Assembly (NCBI GenBank): GCA_019787685.1
Contig: JAHNUO010000006.1
Coordinates: 1,550,001 to 1,614,000, forward strand
Source: Chiua virens
Taxonomy: Eukaryota; Basidiomycota; Agaricomycetes; Boletales; Boletaceae
DNA length: 64,000 bases
Direction of reading: 5' to 3'
Part shown: positions 48,629-60,401 of the stretch, one piece after another
How the letters are laid out: every line of letters begins with the position of its first letter
How positions within the stretch are numbered: the stretch's first letter is position 1
Notes under the pieces: generated by a model
Database searches by the model: none
The model's input: only the letters and a program-made list of their open reading frames with translations
What the model was told of the DNA's origin: nothing
Position numbers and translations under genes: made by a program

Positions 48629-50344
48629 ATGGGTCATGAGCCTTCCACCGCTGACCAGATCGCACAGGCAGAAGAAAAACGCCGCAAACGCCTCGAAAAG
48701 AAGCATCTGCAGCAGGAGCAGCGCAACCAGAATGTCCAGACAGAACCTCTCTTCCTCTCAAGGAAATGGGTGTCTCTCCATCCTGACCAGGACTCCCGGC
48801 CAATCACGGTCATGACCTGGAACGTTCGTACTTACTACATGCATCCGAGTCTTTCTCCGATTCGCTCAAACCATGTCCTTGTAGTTGCTCGCTCAATCTC
48901 TAGTCCGTGCGTTAATTTGATACGCATCCCTACCATCAGATCCATTTCAACGGATCACAGGATCCGAACTCTTTCCGACCAGTGGAAAAGCTCGCAAAGC
49001 GAGCGTGAGGGTACCGATGCTTCATGCAGAGATTCTCTCTCACGACGCAGACATACTGTGCATGCAGGTATGTCAAGTCCACCAACCCTTCTCGGATGCG
49101 ATCCCAATGTATTCCAGGAAGTCGACATGCTGGACAAACTCCTTCCTGTCCTCGATCTCGCAGAATATGCTTACTCTTACGCCTCTGGTCCAGGCAAGCT
49201 CCACGGATGTCTCATTTCATACAAGAACACTTTATTCCAGAACGTCCATGAAACCAAGATAGAGTATGATAATCTGGAAGTGCACAGTAACCCCGATATC
49301 AATACACAGACACGCATAGGCTCGAGTCATCGGACCAAGAACATCGCAAACATAGTGGCGCTTCGGTGTATAGGCCCAGAATCCCAAGTCCAAGGCTATA
49401 TCGTTGCGACGACCCATCTGTTTTGGCATCCCGCGTTGGTCGACTGCCCTCCCCAACAATTCCACTGACGCCAATTTTCACTAGGTACACGTACGAAAGA
49501 GCAAGGCGAGTCGTTCCCCCTTCATTTCCTTTACTCGGCCAAGAATTGGTGATAGGCAGTCAGGCCTTCTGGTTCGTGAGCTCCTCGCGCTCCAAGAGCT
49601 TTGGCAACTTCATGAATGGCCCTGCATCATCGCCGGAGGTAAGAAATCTCGAGAACATTTGTATTTCATCTCACACGTTGTTTCATCTCACACGTTGAAC
49701 AGACTTTAACTTTCCTCCTGATGACCCCGCGTATGCCTTGCTAACCGGTCAACCACTCTCTCTTGAACAACGCGAACGACTTCGAATCTCACGCGTCGTC
49801 CACGTCTCCATTGATTCAACTGTCTCTATCTCCGTCGCGAAAGAGGCAGACGAAGGTGGCGGTGATGAGCAACCAGATCCTGATAGGGTTATTCGCAACT
49901 CAAGAAATGCCGAGCCTTCCGACGGGCTTTTATCGGATACCGAGCTGTCTAGTCTTGTTCGCCGCCACCTGCGGAGTGCATATGATGAAAGTCTGCGGGA
50001 ATCGCACGTAGAGGGAAATGATGTCGCAACTTTCGGTGCTAGAAAATCCTTGTCGACAGAAAATGCTGGCGCTTGCGAACCGATGTGGACCAGCTATACC
50101 CATTACTGGCAAGCGACCCTAGGTAACGGCCTTGTAAAGACTCACGAGATCCGCTGTAGCTTACAAAGCTTCAGATTACATTTTTATTCTGGATGCACCT
50201 AGAACTAGAACGCAAGTGACAGGATATCTTCAACCTCATCGTACGGAAGATGTTGAAAAGGGTTTGCCTCAGACTGGGATATGCGGGAGTGACCATTTTT
50301 CACTTCGCACTCAGCTTGTGACATTACCTGCCACATTACAATGA
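48629..50344 (+). CDS. Ngl/CCR4-type endonuclease/exonuclease/phosphatase family RNA nuclease
   Basis: Mg2+-dependent deadenylase/RNA 3' exonuclease family (yeast Ngl2 acts in 5.8S rRNA maturation). Exons 48629-48823, 48885-48906, 48961-49067, 49118-49434, 49485-49509, 49560-49638, 49703-50122 and 50169-50344 encode 446 residues. Motifs: VMTWNLLAQSLVR; HDADILCMQEVDML with the catalytic Glu after the intron; ATTHLFWHPA; CIIAGDFNFPP; and the final SDHFSL. A Lys-rich N-terminus (EEKRRKRLEKKHLQQEQ) suggests nuclear targeting. Exon 2 is just 22 nt. The intron before exon 7 holds a perfect 17 bp tandem duplication. No frame break. Confidence 0.9.
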
Positions 50345-50468
50345 TACTGGCCCTACTAGGATATCCTGCAGTACATAAAGTCGTTCGACCGCATCTATCA
50401 ACCAAAAACTAGTAGGAACAAGATTACGACGGACCCAATGAAACGATCCCTTGCTACGAGGATATTAT

Positions 50469-53400
50469 TTATCCTGCTCTGTCGGAGCCTGCGAGTAAGG
50501 CCTTGTATAACCCGTCCGCAGCATCTTCATTCCGCAACTGGATCATATAGACGACACCTGTCCGTGAACCCCCTGCATCGCTCAGTTCGATTGCCACGCC
50601 AGTTTTGCCCACCCTTTCGACTCCATCCGTCAAGACGATCGTTGAAATAAGAATCGACTTTTCTTTGCTGCTCGCCTCCACAACAAGCTGCTTGACGTTC
50701 GTGGGCTCCTGGCGGTAAAGAGTCAAGTTCGCCGAGCCCAATGACTTCCATTGTGCATGTTGTTGTTGATGGAATACCTTGCACTTCGTTTGTGCCGTGA
50801 CCACAGATCGCACTGGCCCGAGAGGTTTACTACGTTCCTCCGCTGGAGATGTGGGTGGGCTCGGATCCAAAATAGAGGGTTCCGCAACTGAGTTAGTCCT
50901 CGATCCCATTTGCATCGATGGAAGCAATGGCCTATTGGTTGACGTGTTCAGAGAACCCGTCGAGTCATTGCGGTGATTGAATGAGCGCTGTGGCATAGGT
51001 AAACCATCCGGTAATGAGGGGATTGGAGGCAGTGGGGCTTGACTATACTGGTATTGTGCATGAAGTGATCGTGTCGATAACGATTTTTGAACCCTGTGGA
51101 GAGGTTGTTCAACGACATGAGCTACTACCGGAGGGCTGGATGGGTGTGGAGGGAACGGTTGTCTATTAGAAGGGTGTGGACCCGGTGGTGGATGAGGGGC
51201 TGGAGTGAAGTTTGGATGGTTCGGTCCATGTCGAATAGAGTGCAATGAAGGCTGATGCTGCAGAGGTTGTTGACGAAGGGAGTGCATAGAAGTGTGGTGT
51301 CGTAGAGCCGGACTTTGAGGAGGGGGGCTATGCATGGTCGGTGGTGAGTATGTCCCACCTGGTCCTCCGGGAAGGTCCGAAGTAAGTGATGCATAAGGCG
51401 GTGACCGCGGTTGAATGCTTGTACTCCGCGGGGGAGTAAAAACCTGCCCTGGTACGAATGAAGAAGGTGGGCTATTGGCGGTGTGTCCTCCTGAAGATCT
51501 ACGTGGCGGGTATACTGGACCAGAATTATGCAACGTTGGCGCTCGCTGCATATTTCTCAATGAAGAGGGACTATCGAGGGGGCTGCTGACCATATCAGAT
51601 CGAGAGACTTGGATCGTCTCGATCTGGGAGGGGGCTACGTCTCGCTGCTCGAGATGATATGGTAAGGGGGACGCCACTGGCAAACCGTCATTTGGCTTCG
51701 GCGTAGAAACCGACGCGATCTTGTTCGCGAAATCAGGCACTTCGGACTGACTGCTGCCAGACAGGGACTGTGGAAGTAAACGAGGATTCATGGCTCGTTC
51801 GGGTCTTCCTCTCGGAGGGGCGCCAGGTATCTTTGACTGCGCACCTGATAATTGAGGAAGGTCACCAATAGGAGGCATGGGTGGCACAGGCTCTTGCGCA
51901 GCCCTCGAGACTAGGTTTGATGGGTGAGACCGACTGACCACTGTAAGATACATTGGCTCTTACTCGTCTTTGAAAACGATGCACACTCCTGAAATTCGAT
52001 GAGAATTCGGTCTCGTTTGAGTTGGGAATCAGCTTCCAAGATTATTGTCTCTTTACGCATGATAGAGACTTGGAGGGCATGATCTATGGATGCGATCAGA
52101 AGGCTTTTCTCGGAAGAGTAGCCTAACTGACCTTGTCCAGGTACCTCACTTACGCTGAGAACTTTTCCAGAAAGAGGAGGATAGCGCAAGTGCATATCTT
52201 GTCCATCGTCACCTCTGGCCACTTTTTCTTCTCGGGACATTTCCTCACATAAAAGAAACAAATCCGACAAGATAAAAACATGTCCACGATAATGAATAAC
52301 TTCTACTCCTGTCGCCTTGGGGGTAAATCGCACAACCACTTTTGCCGACAAACGTAGTTCACGAGTATAAGGAAGGGACGCAGACACTATTTGCAGTCGG
52401 ATTTGCTGTGGACATGGCTAAGTTAGTAGGCGCGTACGATAGAATGCCACGAACCTTTGGTTGCATCGTAAATATGTCTAAAGTACTTTCGGTGGCCAAG
52501 CGCCGTTGCAGATCTAAGACGGGCGATGGTAGAATTTGAGAGGACTCCCGACTAGCTGAGGTTAATCCTGTCTCTTGCGAAAGACGTTCGCTGAAGGCAT
52601 GCATGACAAGGCATGTCGATGATCGAACGGATAAACTTACTCTCTGGAAGAAAGACTGCCCCGTAGAGAGGTTGCAGCACTTGCAGGATCTGCGACAAAA
52701 CGTCCGGGGAGCTGAGGGTCACTTTCAATCGGCTCATTAGTGGATGGATCCATGGGTATGAGCGGAGTCGGACTCGTTTCAAAGTTGACGTGAGGGAGCT
52801 GGTGGTATCTGCGGTGGAGGAGAAGCGACACTGGCATTGGCCCTCTCATCAAGAGTCGTTAGAAGGCCATCCAATTTCTCCAAGGCCCCTGTTAGTAACC
52901 GGTGATCACTTCTCCCAGGCGTCATACTCCTGAGTAATCTGCTGTACAACTTCCTGTAATAGTGCAAGCGCGCTTTTGGGAGTAAAAAGAGTGCATCGAG
53001 GGTCCAAAGAGAAGGATCTATCAAATGTGCTGGCTCCGACAAATTAGAGGGAGGAGGGTTGGACGCTGAAAAGGTCTGTAGAATCGCGGGAAGCTTTGTA
53101 TTGGACTTGACAGGCTCCCACTCATCGAATCCGATACAGTATTTGTCGGCATATGTCACATATGGTTGTTCCAATTCATCGATCTTGCGCGATATGAGAA
53201 GAGGTTATTCGATCAGAGTATATGCCTACCCAGCGCATCAATAGGTCACCAAGAGCCTTAGGAGAGGATGGATTTTCGCCAATCTCCTTGAGTTTCTGCG
53301 AGAAATTAGTAATGATGACAGGATTGGGTCGGGTCGGGTCTCACCGCCAATAAGGCGCGATTGGTCTTGTATACGCCTTCCACACTGCGAAACATGAGGT

Positions 53401-53691
53401 CCAGCTCCCGGGGGGGAAGGTTCGATCGTGACCAGGCAGCGGCGACTTTCTGCGGTAGTATGAGCAGTGAGCCAAGATATAGAAAGGTGTGATGAAACGC
53501 ACTCGGATAACGCCAGCGAGGAGTTCGACATACGCCTTCTCGCTCTCTATGAGATCAGTCAGTGGACTGTACTTCCTAGCCTTGTCAACCGGGGAGGGCT
53601 GGGTTGATGGCGATATTGGGGACAGGGGAATGTCGAGTCCTAACATAGGAGTCAGAAGTTGCGATCCCACTGAAGCAGAGTCGGTTTGCAT
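50469..53691 (-). CDS. RhoGEF with DH and PH domains and a long disordered region
   Basis: Predicted guanine-nucleotide exchange factor for a Rho GTPase. The DH domain starts SPLTDLIESEKAYVELLAGV, then AAWSRSNLPPRELDLMFRSV, VYKTNRALL and ELEQPYVTYADKYCIGFDEW. The PH-like part reads VEVIHYRGHVFILSDLFLLC. A Pro/Ser/His-rich region of about 350 residues follows. The C-terminal domain (CKVFHQQQHAQWKSLGSANL, ending about 50480) resembles a RanBP1/PH fold. Text shifts frame near 51955-51965, between ECASFSK and MYLTVVSRSH, probably another one-base error. The start at MQTDSASVGSQLL is provisional; a short 5' exon upstream is possible. Confidence 0.75.
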
Positions 53692-53898
53692 GGATACCTA
53701 ACGATGGTGTATGGTCGTTCCTACCATGGTCCTTGGGTGGCGGCGGTGGACGGGGCGAGCTCGTTCGAATAAGTGGTGGCCATCATTCATCGCAACCGGG
53801 GTATAAGATATTAAAGGATATTTCGTGCGAGGTGAATGGTATTTTTTCTTGTTGTCCAAGGCAGGGTGTATTAGCCTTGGCATCGCGTACCTTAAATT

Positions 53899-54799
53899 AT
53901 GTCCTACCTCAACACGATCGTATGGCTTCACAAAAAGTTCACCACTCGCCAACGAACAGCAGAACTGCTCAGACCGGAACTCGAGAACAACGTCCTATCT
54001 CCACATGACTACGAGTTAGCGGTCAGGTTCTTGCCTGGTCCCCGTATGAACTGGCATGTCAGTGTGTCTGGTGTCGATATTATACATTCATGATGACAAC
54101 ACATCTCAATACAGATAATATACGGTGCAGGGGCCACGGCCGCGGTGTATGGCTATGGCTCTTACCTTGCTCGACCAAAGTGGAGTTCCTGGAGGCTCCG
54201 GCTCGCGTCCGTTGCGGCTTTCCTCGCGGGATCGACATACGGCACTTTCAGTCAGATCACTCTTCACTACCGGTTCGTCAACTCATTACAAGACCCCCAG
54301 GGATTTATCTCAGCGATGAACCATGTCGACGAGAGGCTCGGCGGTAGTGGACGCATAGGCTTGACATTCCAAAACTTGCTCACGAGGAGGTTGGAGAGGA
54401 GCCCTGTCCCTGAACACGCAACTCATGCACCAGATACGGGAATAGTTTCTGAAGAGGGATGGGTTCAGAACCAGGACAGCATTGGTAAGCCCGTCTCCGT
54501 CTCCGTCACAGGTTGAGAGCGCCCACCTTTGGGTAGATGATCAAGCATCCATGTCAGATCCTGGTCGCCTTAGAACTAGGTGGGATGAGATTAGGGCTGC
54601 TAACTCGCGCGGTGCTGGCCAGTCAACCTGGGATACTATCCGACAGCGCCACGAACGCAGCAAACTTCCTGACCCTCCTAGCCCACGTCCTACTGACAAT
54701 CCCATCGTTACCGAAGCGGATGAGCGTACAGCGGCTCAAGCCAAATTTGATACTCTGCTGGAAGCTGAGAGGCACAGGGGAGATTCCCAAACTGATTGA
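53899..54799 (+). CDS. Conserved two-TM hypothetical protein, one frame break
   Basis: Exons 53899-54057 and 54115-54799. The N-terminus MSYLNTIVWLHKKF and LSPHDYELAVRFLPGPRMNW lead to IIYGAGATAAVYGYGSYLAR and ASVAAFLAGSTYGTFSQI, two weak membrane segments. The C-terminal part has RTRWDEIRAANSRGAGQSTW and KFDTLLEAERHR, text I recall from basidiomycete proteins without a function. The layout of two membrane segments is loosely like OCIA-domain mitochondrial proteins, which I do not claim. One extra base near 54483-54486 separates the halves; a 27 nt intron there would be too short. Corrected length is 280 residues. Confidence 0.6.
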
Positions 54800-55331
54800 G
54801 AATAACTCATGTTTACAGTCCTATCGAATCTGGCCGTGCAGGAAGCTTTATGATGCCACATGACGCCTTGACTACTATACATACAGTACGATACAGGTCA
54901 ATTGATTCAAGAAGTAAATTGTCTCAAACAACTCTGAGCTACGGTGTTCTGTCCGCTGGTAGACATTCCGTTCGAAGTGGATGATACGATCGTGTAAAGG
55001 TGTCATGACAGTGGAAAACGCTGCCGATCCGGAATGCCTTTCGAATGAATGTTGCAAGCTAGTCCCTCATATGGCCCAACGAGCTTGGATTAGGCAGGGG
55101 GCCATAGGTGCATCGTCGAGAGAGACGGTTGGCTCAGCAAATAGCGTAGTATGAGAGAATGGGTACAGAGGGAGTCCAACTTCCAGAGGTCTCTTTTGAG
55201 TCGTAAGTCTGACGATCTCTCGCATGAGACCCTGGAGTAACTTCTCTTGCCGAACTGGAAGGGACGTGTAAGGAGCCGGGATTCTCCCTCCTATGAGAAC
55301 TTACTGCCTATAGGAGACCTCGCCCCGTAAT
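54800..55331. other. Convergent intergenic region, no gene seen
   Basis: 530 bp between converging gene ends. No conserved exon text was recognised on either strand. Confidence 0.45.
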
Positions 55332-57695
55332 TCAACATAGCTTCACTATTCGGTTGTTAGACGGGCACGAATATTGTAATGAGTAATCCGCGCACCGAAG
55401 TACATTGATTTCTCCCCACACTTGGGCCTCTCTGGCATGGTCACCACTTTCTATGAAATGCCTACAAACCTGAACTTGGATGACTGCAGCGAGGTACCAG
55501 CAGATCTGAAGACATCAGGTATTGAAGTTACAAACAAGAAGATGACCCTACAGTGACGAAAGGATGAAGTCGAGTGAGGTCAAGTGAAGTTGCTGAAAGC
55601 ATGAAATAAGCCGAAAGTATTGCTTGGGCAGCTTTGATACATCGGTTAGTTGAGATGCGTTGCATATCATTGAGATCCACATAAGAATTGTGAAGTGTTA
55701 TTGTTGCTCTGCTGACGACATTAGTCAGGCTAATCGGATAATAGCATCCAGGCTTACGCATGAGGTATTATATGAACCATATACAAGTCAGTGTCAACAC
55801 ATTGTACACTTCCCGAAACGTCCGTAATGCCGAGGCTGAATCTGTACATGTGTGGAAGGTTCTCAAGGAAGTCGTGGTGCACGAGATTATCCAACTCAGC
55901 GAACCCCGGTAGCGCAAAAGGGTCTTGATGCTTGCTTGGCGCTGTAGGGGAACGTAGATTACCCCGTACGTTGAAATCAGTGACACGACCAAACATCATG
56001 ACAGCCTTGATAAGAAGCAAAAATGAATCGGTATATCTGGGAAGATGTGTCGTGAAGATGTCTTCGGAACTCATGTCCTGAGGATTGCTGGGGATCAATT
56101 GCTACTTTCTGAATCAGCGGCCGCATACTCCAAAGGAGGTTATCATTACCTCGCTATCAAAGTCTTCGCCCCTCAAAGGAAGTTCAGTGCCGATATCTTG
56201 CTCGTCAACTGCGTGGAGCCAACCACCGACCGAGACGATCCTGTCAAAAACTATTGAAGTCCACCAAGTACGCCGTCGGGTTTCGAGATCACGGAAATCT
56301 CTTGGGGGTGGTAAATATCCGCCGGGAGAGCCACTACCGTGCGTGGAGAAGGTTCCCGGATAATTCAGGCGTAAGGGTACAGCGACACGGGTTTGAAAAC
56401 CGGCAAAGACCCAGATTTCAACCCATCGGCCCTCTTGATAGAAATACCAGGATAGCAAAATGCAGGCTTGAACGACTGGAAAGATATCCTCTCCAGTGGC
56501 CAACGTTCTGTCGATATACTGTCGGGTTTTGCTTGCGTGATATTCTGCGAACTCATCCCGCCGAGACCCATCAGGCAGCACCGCTACATTGCGCGAAGAC
56601 CAGCGAGAGGCTGACGCACACTAACTTAATCAGCAAAAGAAAGAGAAAGAAAGAAGAAAAGGGCTTTACTATGGCATGGAGGATGGCAGAATGTGGGAAT
56701 GCAGGGTCCCGAGGATGCAGACGCAAGGCAGATAGAAAGGAAGGGCGATGGAGTATTCGTGGACCGCAAGGATCACACTTGAAAAACACCTCTATACTGT
56801 AATGCGATTTTAGCATCGCTTCAACGAAATGCGAGAAATTGCCACAAACTAATGATTAAGAAGATGAGGTTCTGGAAGATCGGGATTCCACCCAGAGTAA
56901 ATAAGTTTTAGGAGGGAATCCGCGGAACTTCGATCTGTGACACCACGTAATTCTGGACTTGGACTATCCCATCGATATGCTGATATTGCACCGTCCTTAC
57001 TGAGGCAGGAAAGGGGTCTGCTCCCTGCGATAGGCGTTTGGACACTAGAAGCCGAAGATGATGAAACTGAATCCGGCCTAAGATGATGGTGAGTGGATGA
57101 TACGCTACTACTCTGCTCTTGCAGTTGGATCTTGAGTTTCGCTAGAATTAAGTAAGGTCCTATGGTTAGCTTGGCAGTAAAGGGACTGACGTACCGACTT
57201 CCTCTTCCAGCATTCGTATTTTCTCAATCGGATCCGTGTCCGGAGCAAGTGTCAGTCCATCGACTGGGTCATACACACATTGAGGTTCCGACGGATGTCT
57301 GTCCAGTGTTCGTTTCTGAATAGCATGCGTCATCGCCTTAGTTACAATACTTACGCATACCCGGGAGGTGCTGGGACACTGATCAAGGATTGCCACTGTC
57401 TGGGAAAAAGTCGGAAGCATACTCCGCCAGGAAGGGAAGCGTCGAACTTAACACAGGTACCACAATGGGGACGAGCGGCATCACATTTCTGTTTGTAAAT
57501 CGCACTTAGCACATCGTAGGCGTGATCGAATGTGACTTGAACCTACAAGCTTTCTCTTGCGACACGCACGACAAGCCTGCAGGGGAGGCAGGTTTCTTCG
57601 CTGGAGCTGTTTGTGAGCCAGATGATAACGCTTACCTGATTTCTACGGAGAGCAGGACGGCCTGGGATGCCACTACTGGAAATAACCTTGGGCAT
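55332..57695 (-). CDS. Zn2Cys6 fungal transcription factor
   Basis: Starts MPKVISSSGIPGRPALRRNQ (57695-57636). The binuclear zinc cluster is assembled across an intron: ACRACRKRKL (57576-57547) then KCDAARPHCGTC (57488 down). It is followed by EKIRMLEEEV, the usual dimerisation helix. The middle-homology (Fungal_trans) domain reads HRPSFLSALRLHPRDPAFPH, VVQACILLSWYFYQEGRWVE, ETRRRTWWTSIVFDRIVSVG and CVDTDLYMVHIIPHA, then TITLHNSYVDLNDMQ and CWYLAAVIQVQVCRHF. The stop was placed at 55332 by following the last exon. The spacing between the fifth and sixth cluster Cys (about 11 residues) is slightly long. Targets cannot be inferred. Confidence 0.82.
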
Positions 57696-58370
57696 GTGCT
57701 TCGCGTATCAAGACTAGCAAATACAGTGGTGTCCTCTGTCAGGCTTCGGCAGATGACGCGCAGAGTGGAGCGTGCACTCTGGTGGAGTTTGAGGGGAGCT
57801 GAAGCTATGTACGCGATTCAAAACCTGGATGAGAGATTCCACTGTGTAGCTTCAAGTTGTACGAAACTCGGCAATGCTTTGTGGGTAAGCAACATGCAAA
57901 GTGAAGGGTGCGGCAACTCTGGCCATCATCTCGAGACTTAAATTTGCCCACTGTATCTCACGGACCCTGGAATAGAGACCAAATCGAGGCTTTGTACGTA
58001 GGCGCTGGACTACAATGAGTGCGGGATCAATTGATCACAACAGAACGGTCTAAGCGGCGATCGGGTCCAGCTCGCGATCTAGCAAATCGCGAAGAAACCG
58101 AAGCGCAGACTCACGCACATTACGATTCGGAGCGAGATCACGCTATGTAGTACGCCTGCCTTCGCTCTCTCCAACTTCTATAATACGCAACTAGTTGATA
58201 ACTTCAGCTGTATTTGGCTCGAGTGTTGCACGCAATGCGCAGCATTGACTCATACCAACGGTCAAGCTTTCAAGTATGAAATATGTAATGGCTACGAAAT
58301 CAACGAATCATGACCTAAGTACATAATGTGAATAACCATCCACAAGAATCGATCAAGATAGCCGAAATTC
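57696..58370. promoter_or_regulatory. Upstream region of the Zn2Cys6 gene
   Basis: 675 bp between the transcription factor start and the YjbQ-family stop; both genes lie on the minus strand. It should hold the promoter of the transcription factor and the 3' UTR of the YjbQ gene. No other exon was recognised. Confidence 0.45.
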
Positions 58371-59163
58371 TCACAAGACAGTCGCCACAACACGCCTGGT
58401 GTGTGCGGCATGCCTGAATTCGGTAAGGTATATGCCTAAAACCTACTAGTCGGTAAGGTCGATCGCTTTACGGGGACATTCAGACATGCCTTGCCATGTC
58501 CCGAGATTCAAAGAGCCATTCGTGATTGGCAGCGATATTGTAGATCCGACCAGAGTAGCTTTAGTGTGTGATACTCTGTGTCTGTTAGGACTAGATGACC
58601 ACGAGAACATCTCTGAACCTACGAATCACTGAAAGCAGACAGACAGCACAAACGTCAGACAGGATAATTTTCATTGGATGCAATGGCAACGCACTCTGGA
58701 CCTTCATCGGTGTGTCTCCATTTCAAGGACTCTGGAACGATGGTATCCAGTGCCATGTCCATGTCTAGGGAATCGGATTATAGCGCGTCAGAATTGTGCT
58801 TAGACGCCAAACATCACCTTTGCGAACATCTGTGTGCAAGTAAGATGTGCAGACGATGGGCCAGTGGTCCGCGACGCTACCTGGGTCAAAGTTCTCGTTG
58901 ATAGACAATGCTGCGGAGGTATGTTGACTATATGCAATTTTGCTAAGGGCGAGGCGAGGCGAAGTTTGTTTGACCTACATAAAGAGGAATAACATGCCAA
59001 CCTAGAGGGGATCAGAACACACGGAGATCCAACGCAAGATGGAGCGGATGTGTTGTACCTCGACGTCCTTGATGCCCTCGGATATGTGAGTTAAAACAGC
59101 ATCGGTTATGAGATGGCAACCCTTGGATCGCCTTGGGAGATTAAACGTCTTTTGCCAACCCAT
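58371..59163 (-). CDS. YjbQ/UPF0047 family protein in seven tiny exons
   Basis: No long open frame marks this gene. Exons 59163-59059, 59001-58979, 58927-58881, 58829-58818, 58764-58695, 58575-58490 and 58435-58371 join to 135 residues, a normal family length. Text: MGWQKTFNLPRRSKGCHLIT, VGMLFLFIQHTSAALSINEN, FDPDVRKDMDMALDTIVPES, LKWRHTDEGPE, TLVGSTISLPITNGSLNLGT, WQGIYLTEFRHAAHTRRVVA. Bacterial YjbQ has been linked to weak thiamine-phosphate synthase activity; the eukaryotic role is unclear. The fourth exon is only 12 nt. The last intron (58436-58489) starts GCATGT. The acceptor of exon 6 is the least sure point. Total length divides exactly by three, which supports the model. Confidence 0.82.
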
Positions 59164-59241
59164 ATCGTTCGCTGGCAGTCACGGTGATGAGGATGTTCAG
59201 TAACAGTCGTATTATGTCAGCTACTTTTAACTACTGTATGG

Positions 59242-60311
59242 TCAATCGTCCGTGTTTCCATACCTCCTGGAACGGTCTAGCCCGCCACGATTACCTGGAA
59301 CGTTCCGGTTTCGACAGTGATTGGCATAGTGTCCCTTCTCGCCGCACTGCGGAAATGTTGAAAAAACGAACGGTACATCTGTAGTAAGCTTACCTTGAAG
59401 CACAGTACATCATCCAAGTTTCGACGGGGTCCATTTGAACTAATTGCGGTGTTCCCCTGACCGATGGCAGACCCACCCATAGTCCCTCGATCATAATCGG
59501 CATACCGGCCGTATCCGGGCGGAGGTGGGCCAAGGTCACGGTTTGAAGGAGGCGAGGGTGGCTCATACGCCCTCGGTGACGGCAAGGCGGGCTTTGGACT
59601 GGAAGCGACCGTCAATGTAATAAAGCGCATGAAAGGTACGCTACGCACTGTCCACGGGGGCATTCTGGACCTAATGGACAGAGGCCCGTCAAGTATAATT
59701 GGCATGCTACACGTCGGACATGCTTTCGGGGACAAGAGGGGCCTATCCTATAAGCAAACATGAGTGTAGGTGCAAAGAGACTAAAACTCACCGAGTTTAC
59801 AGAACCCACGCTTGTAGTCGGGGCATTCTACACGACGCTCTTTAGGATGGGCATAGAGGCACTCGTCTCCAGCAGAACAATAGCCGTATTTTGCATACCA
59901 CCAACATTCGGGCATGCGCCGGAGATTGTATTCATGGAGGAACTCGCAAGCGTCGCCTTTCTTGCATAAGCCGCGAAGCCAGTGCTTGCAGACTGTGGCG
60001 AGGCGTTCTCGGTCTCGGGGATGTGTAGGCAGCTGCTTTGGAGGCTGGAAATTTTGGGAAGACGGGGTGGTGTGTCTTAGGGGGCAATGCAACGGGCCGA
60101 GAGGACAACCTGTGGGTGTAAGGGAAAGACGACATATCTGGTCATCTTGGCTGGGTTAGACAGGGCAAAGAGAAGAAAGGAAAGGCCAACCTTTGTCGAG
60201 CTTTATGCCGAGATCATTTTTTACGTAGAGCTCCTCTGGAAAGTTATTTTGGTGGAACTGGGGATGGACAATGTCGGTAAGTGCGGACGGGCCAGCAAGT
60301 GGTCCAGACAT
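59242..60311 (-). CDS. YTH1: mRNA 3'-end processing factor Yth1/CPSF30 with CCCH fingers and a CCHC knuckle
   Basis: Polyadenylation-complex subunit that recognises the AAUAAA signal. Exons 60311-60191, 60145-59792, 59742-59649, 59598-59394 and 59346-59242 encode 292 residues. Five CCCH fingers: CRLSLTPTGCPLGPLHCPLRH; CKHWLRGLCKKGDACEFLH; CWWYAKYGYCSAGDECLYAH; CPDYKRGFCKLGPSCPRKH; CQLYLTGLCPLGPECPRGH. A Pro/Gly/Tyr-rich linker leads to the C-terminal zinc knuckle CGEKGHYANHC. The second exon acceptor (CCAAG before 60145) was chosen because it gives KDDQICRLSL. A knuckle is present in animal CPSF30 but absent from budding yeast Yth1. Confidence 0.93.
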
Positions 60312-60401
60312 TAGAAGAGCAAGGTTGGCTTACATAAACACGGAGTTGAAATAAGTGTTTACGGGAATAACCAAGAAAGGAAATTCGGTATAACTCATAT
60401 C
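60312..60401. promoter_or_regulatory. 90 bp divergent promoter, YTH1 / P450
   Basis: The start codons of a housekeeping factor and a P450 are only 90 bases apart, so regulation may be partly shared. Confidence 0.45.

Noticed and set aside
54481..54512. 27 nt intron GTAAGC...CACAG in the two-TM gene
   Set aside because: Far shorter than any other intron here (45 nt or more) and it does not restore the frame; treated as a one-base insertion.
53899..54799. OCIA-domain assignment for the two-TM protein
   Set aside because: Only the general layout of two membrane segments matches; no specific OCIA motif could be pointed to.
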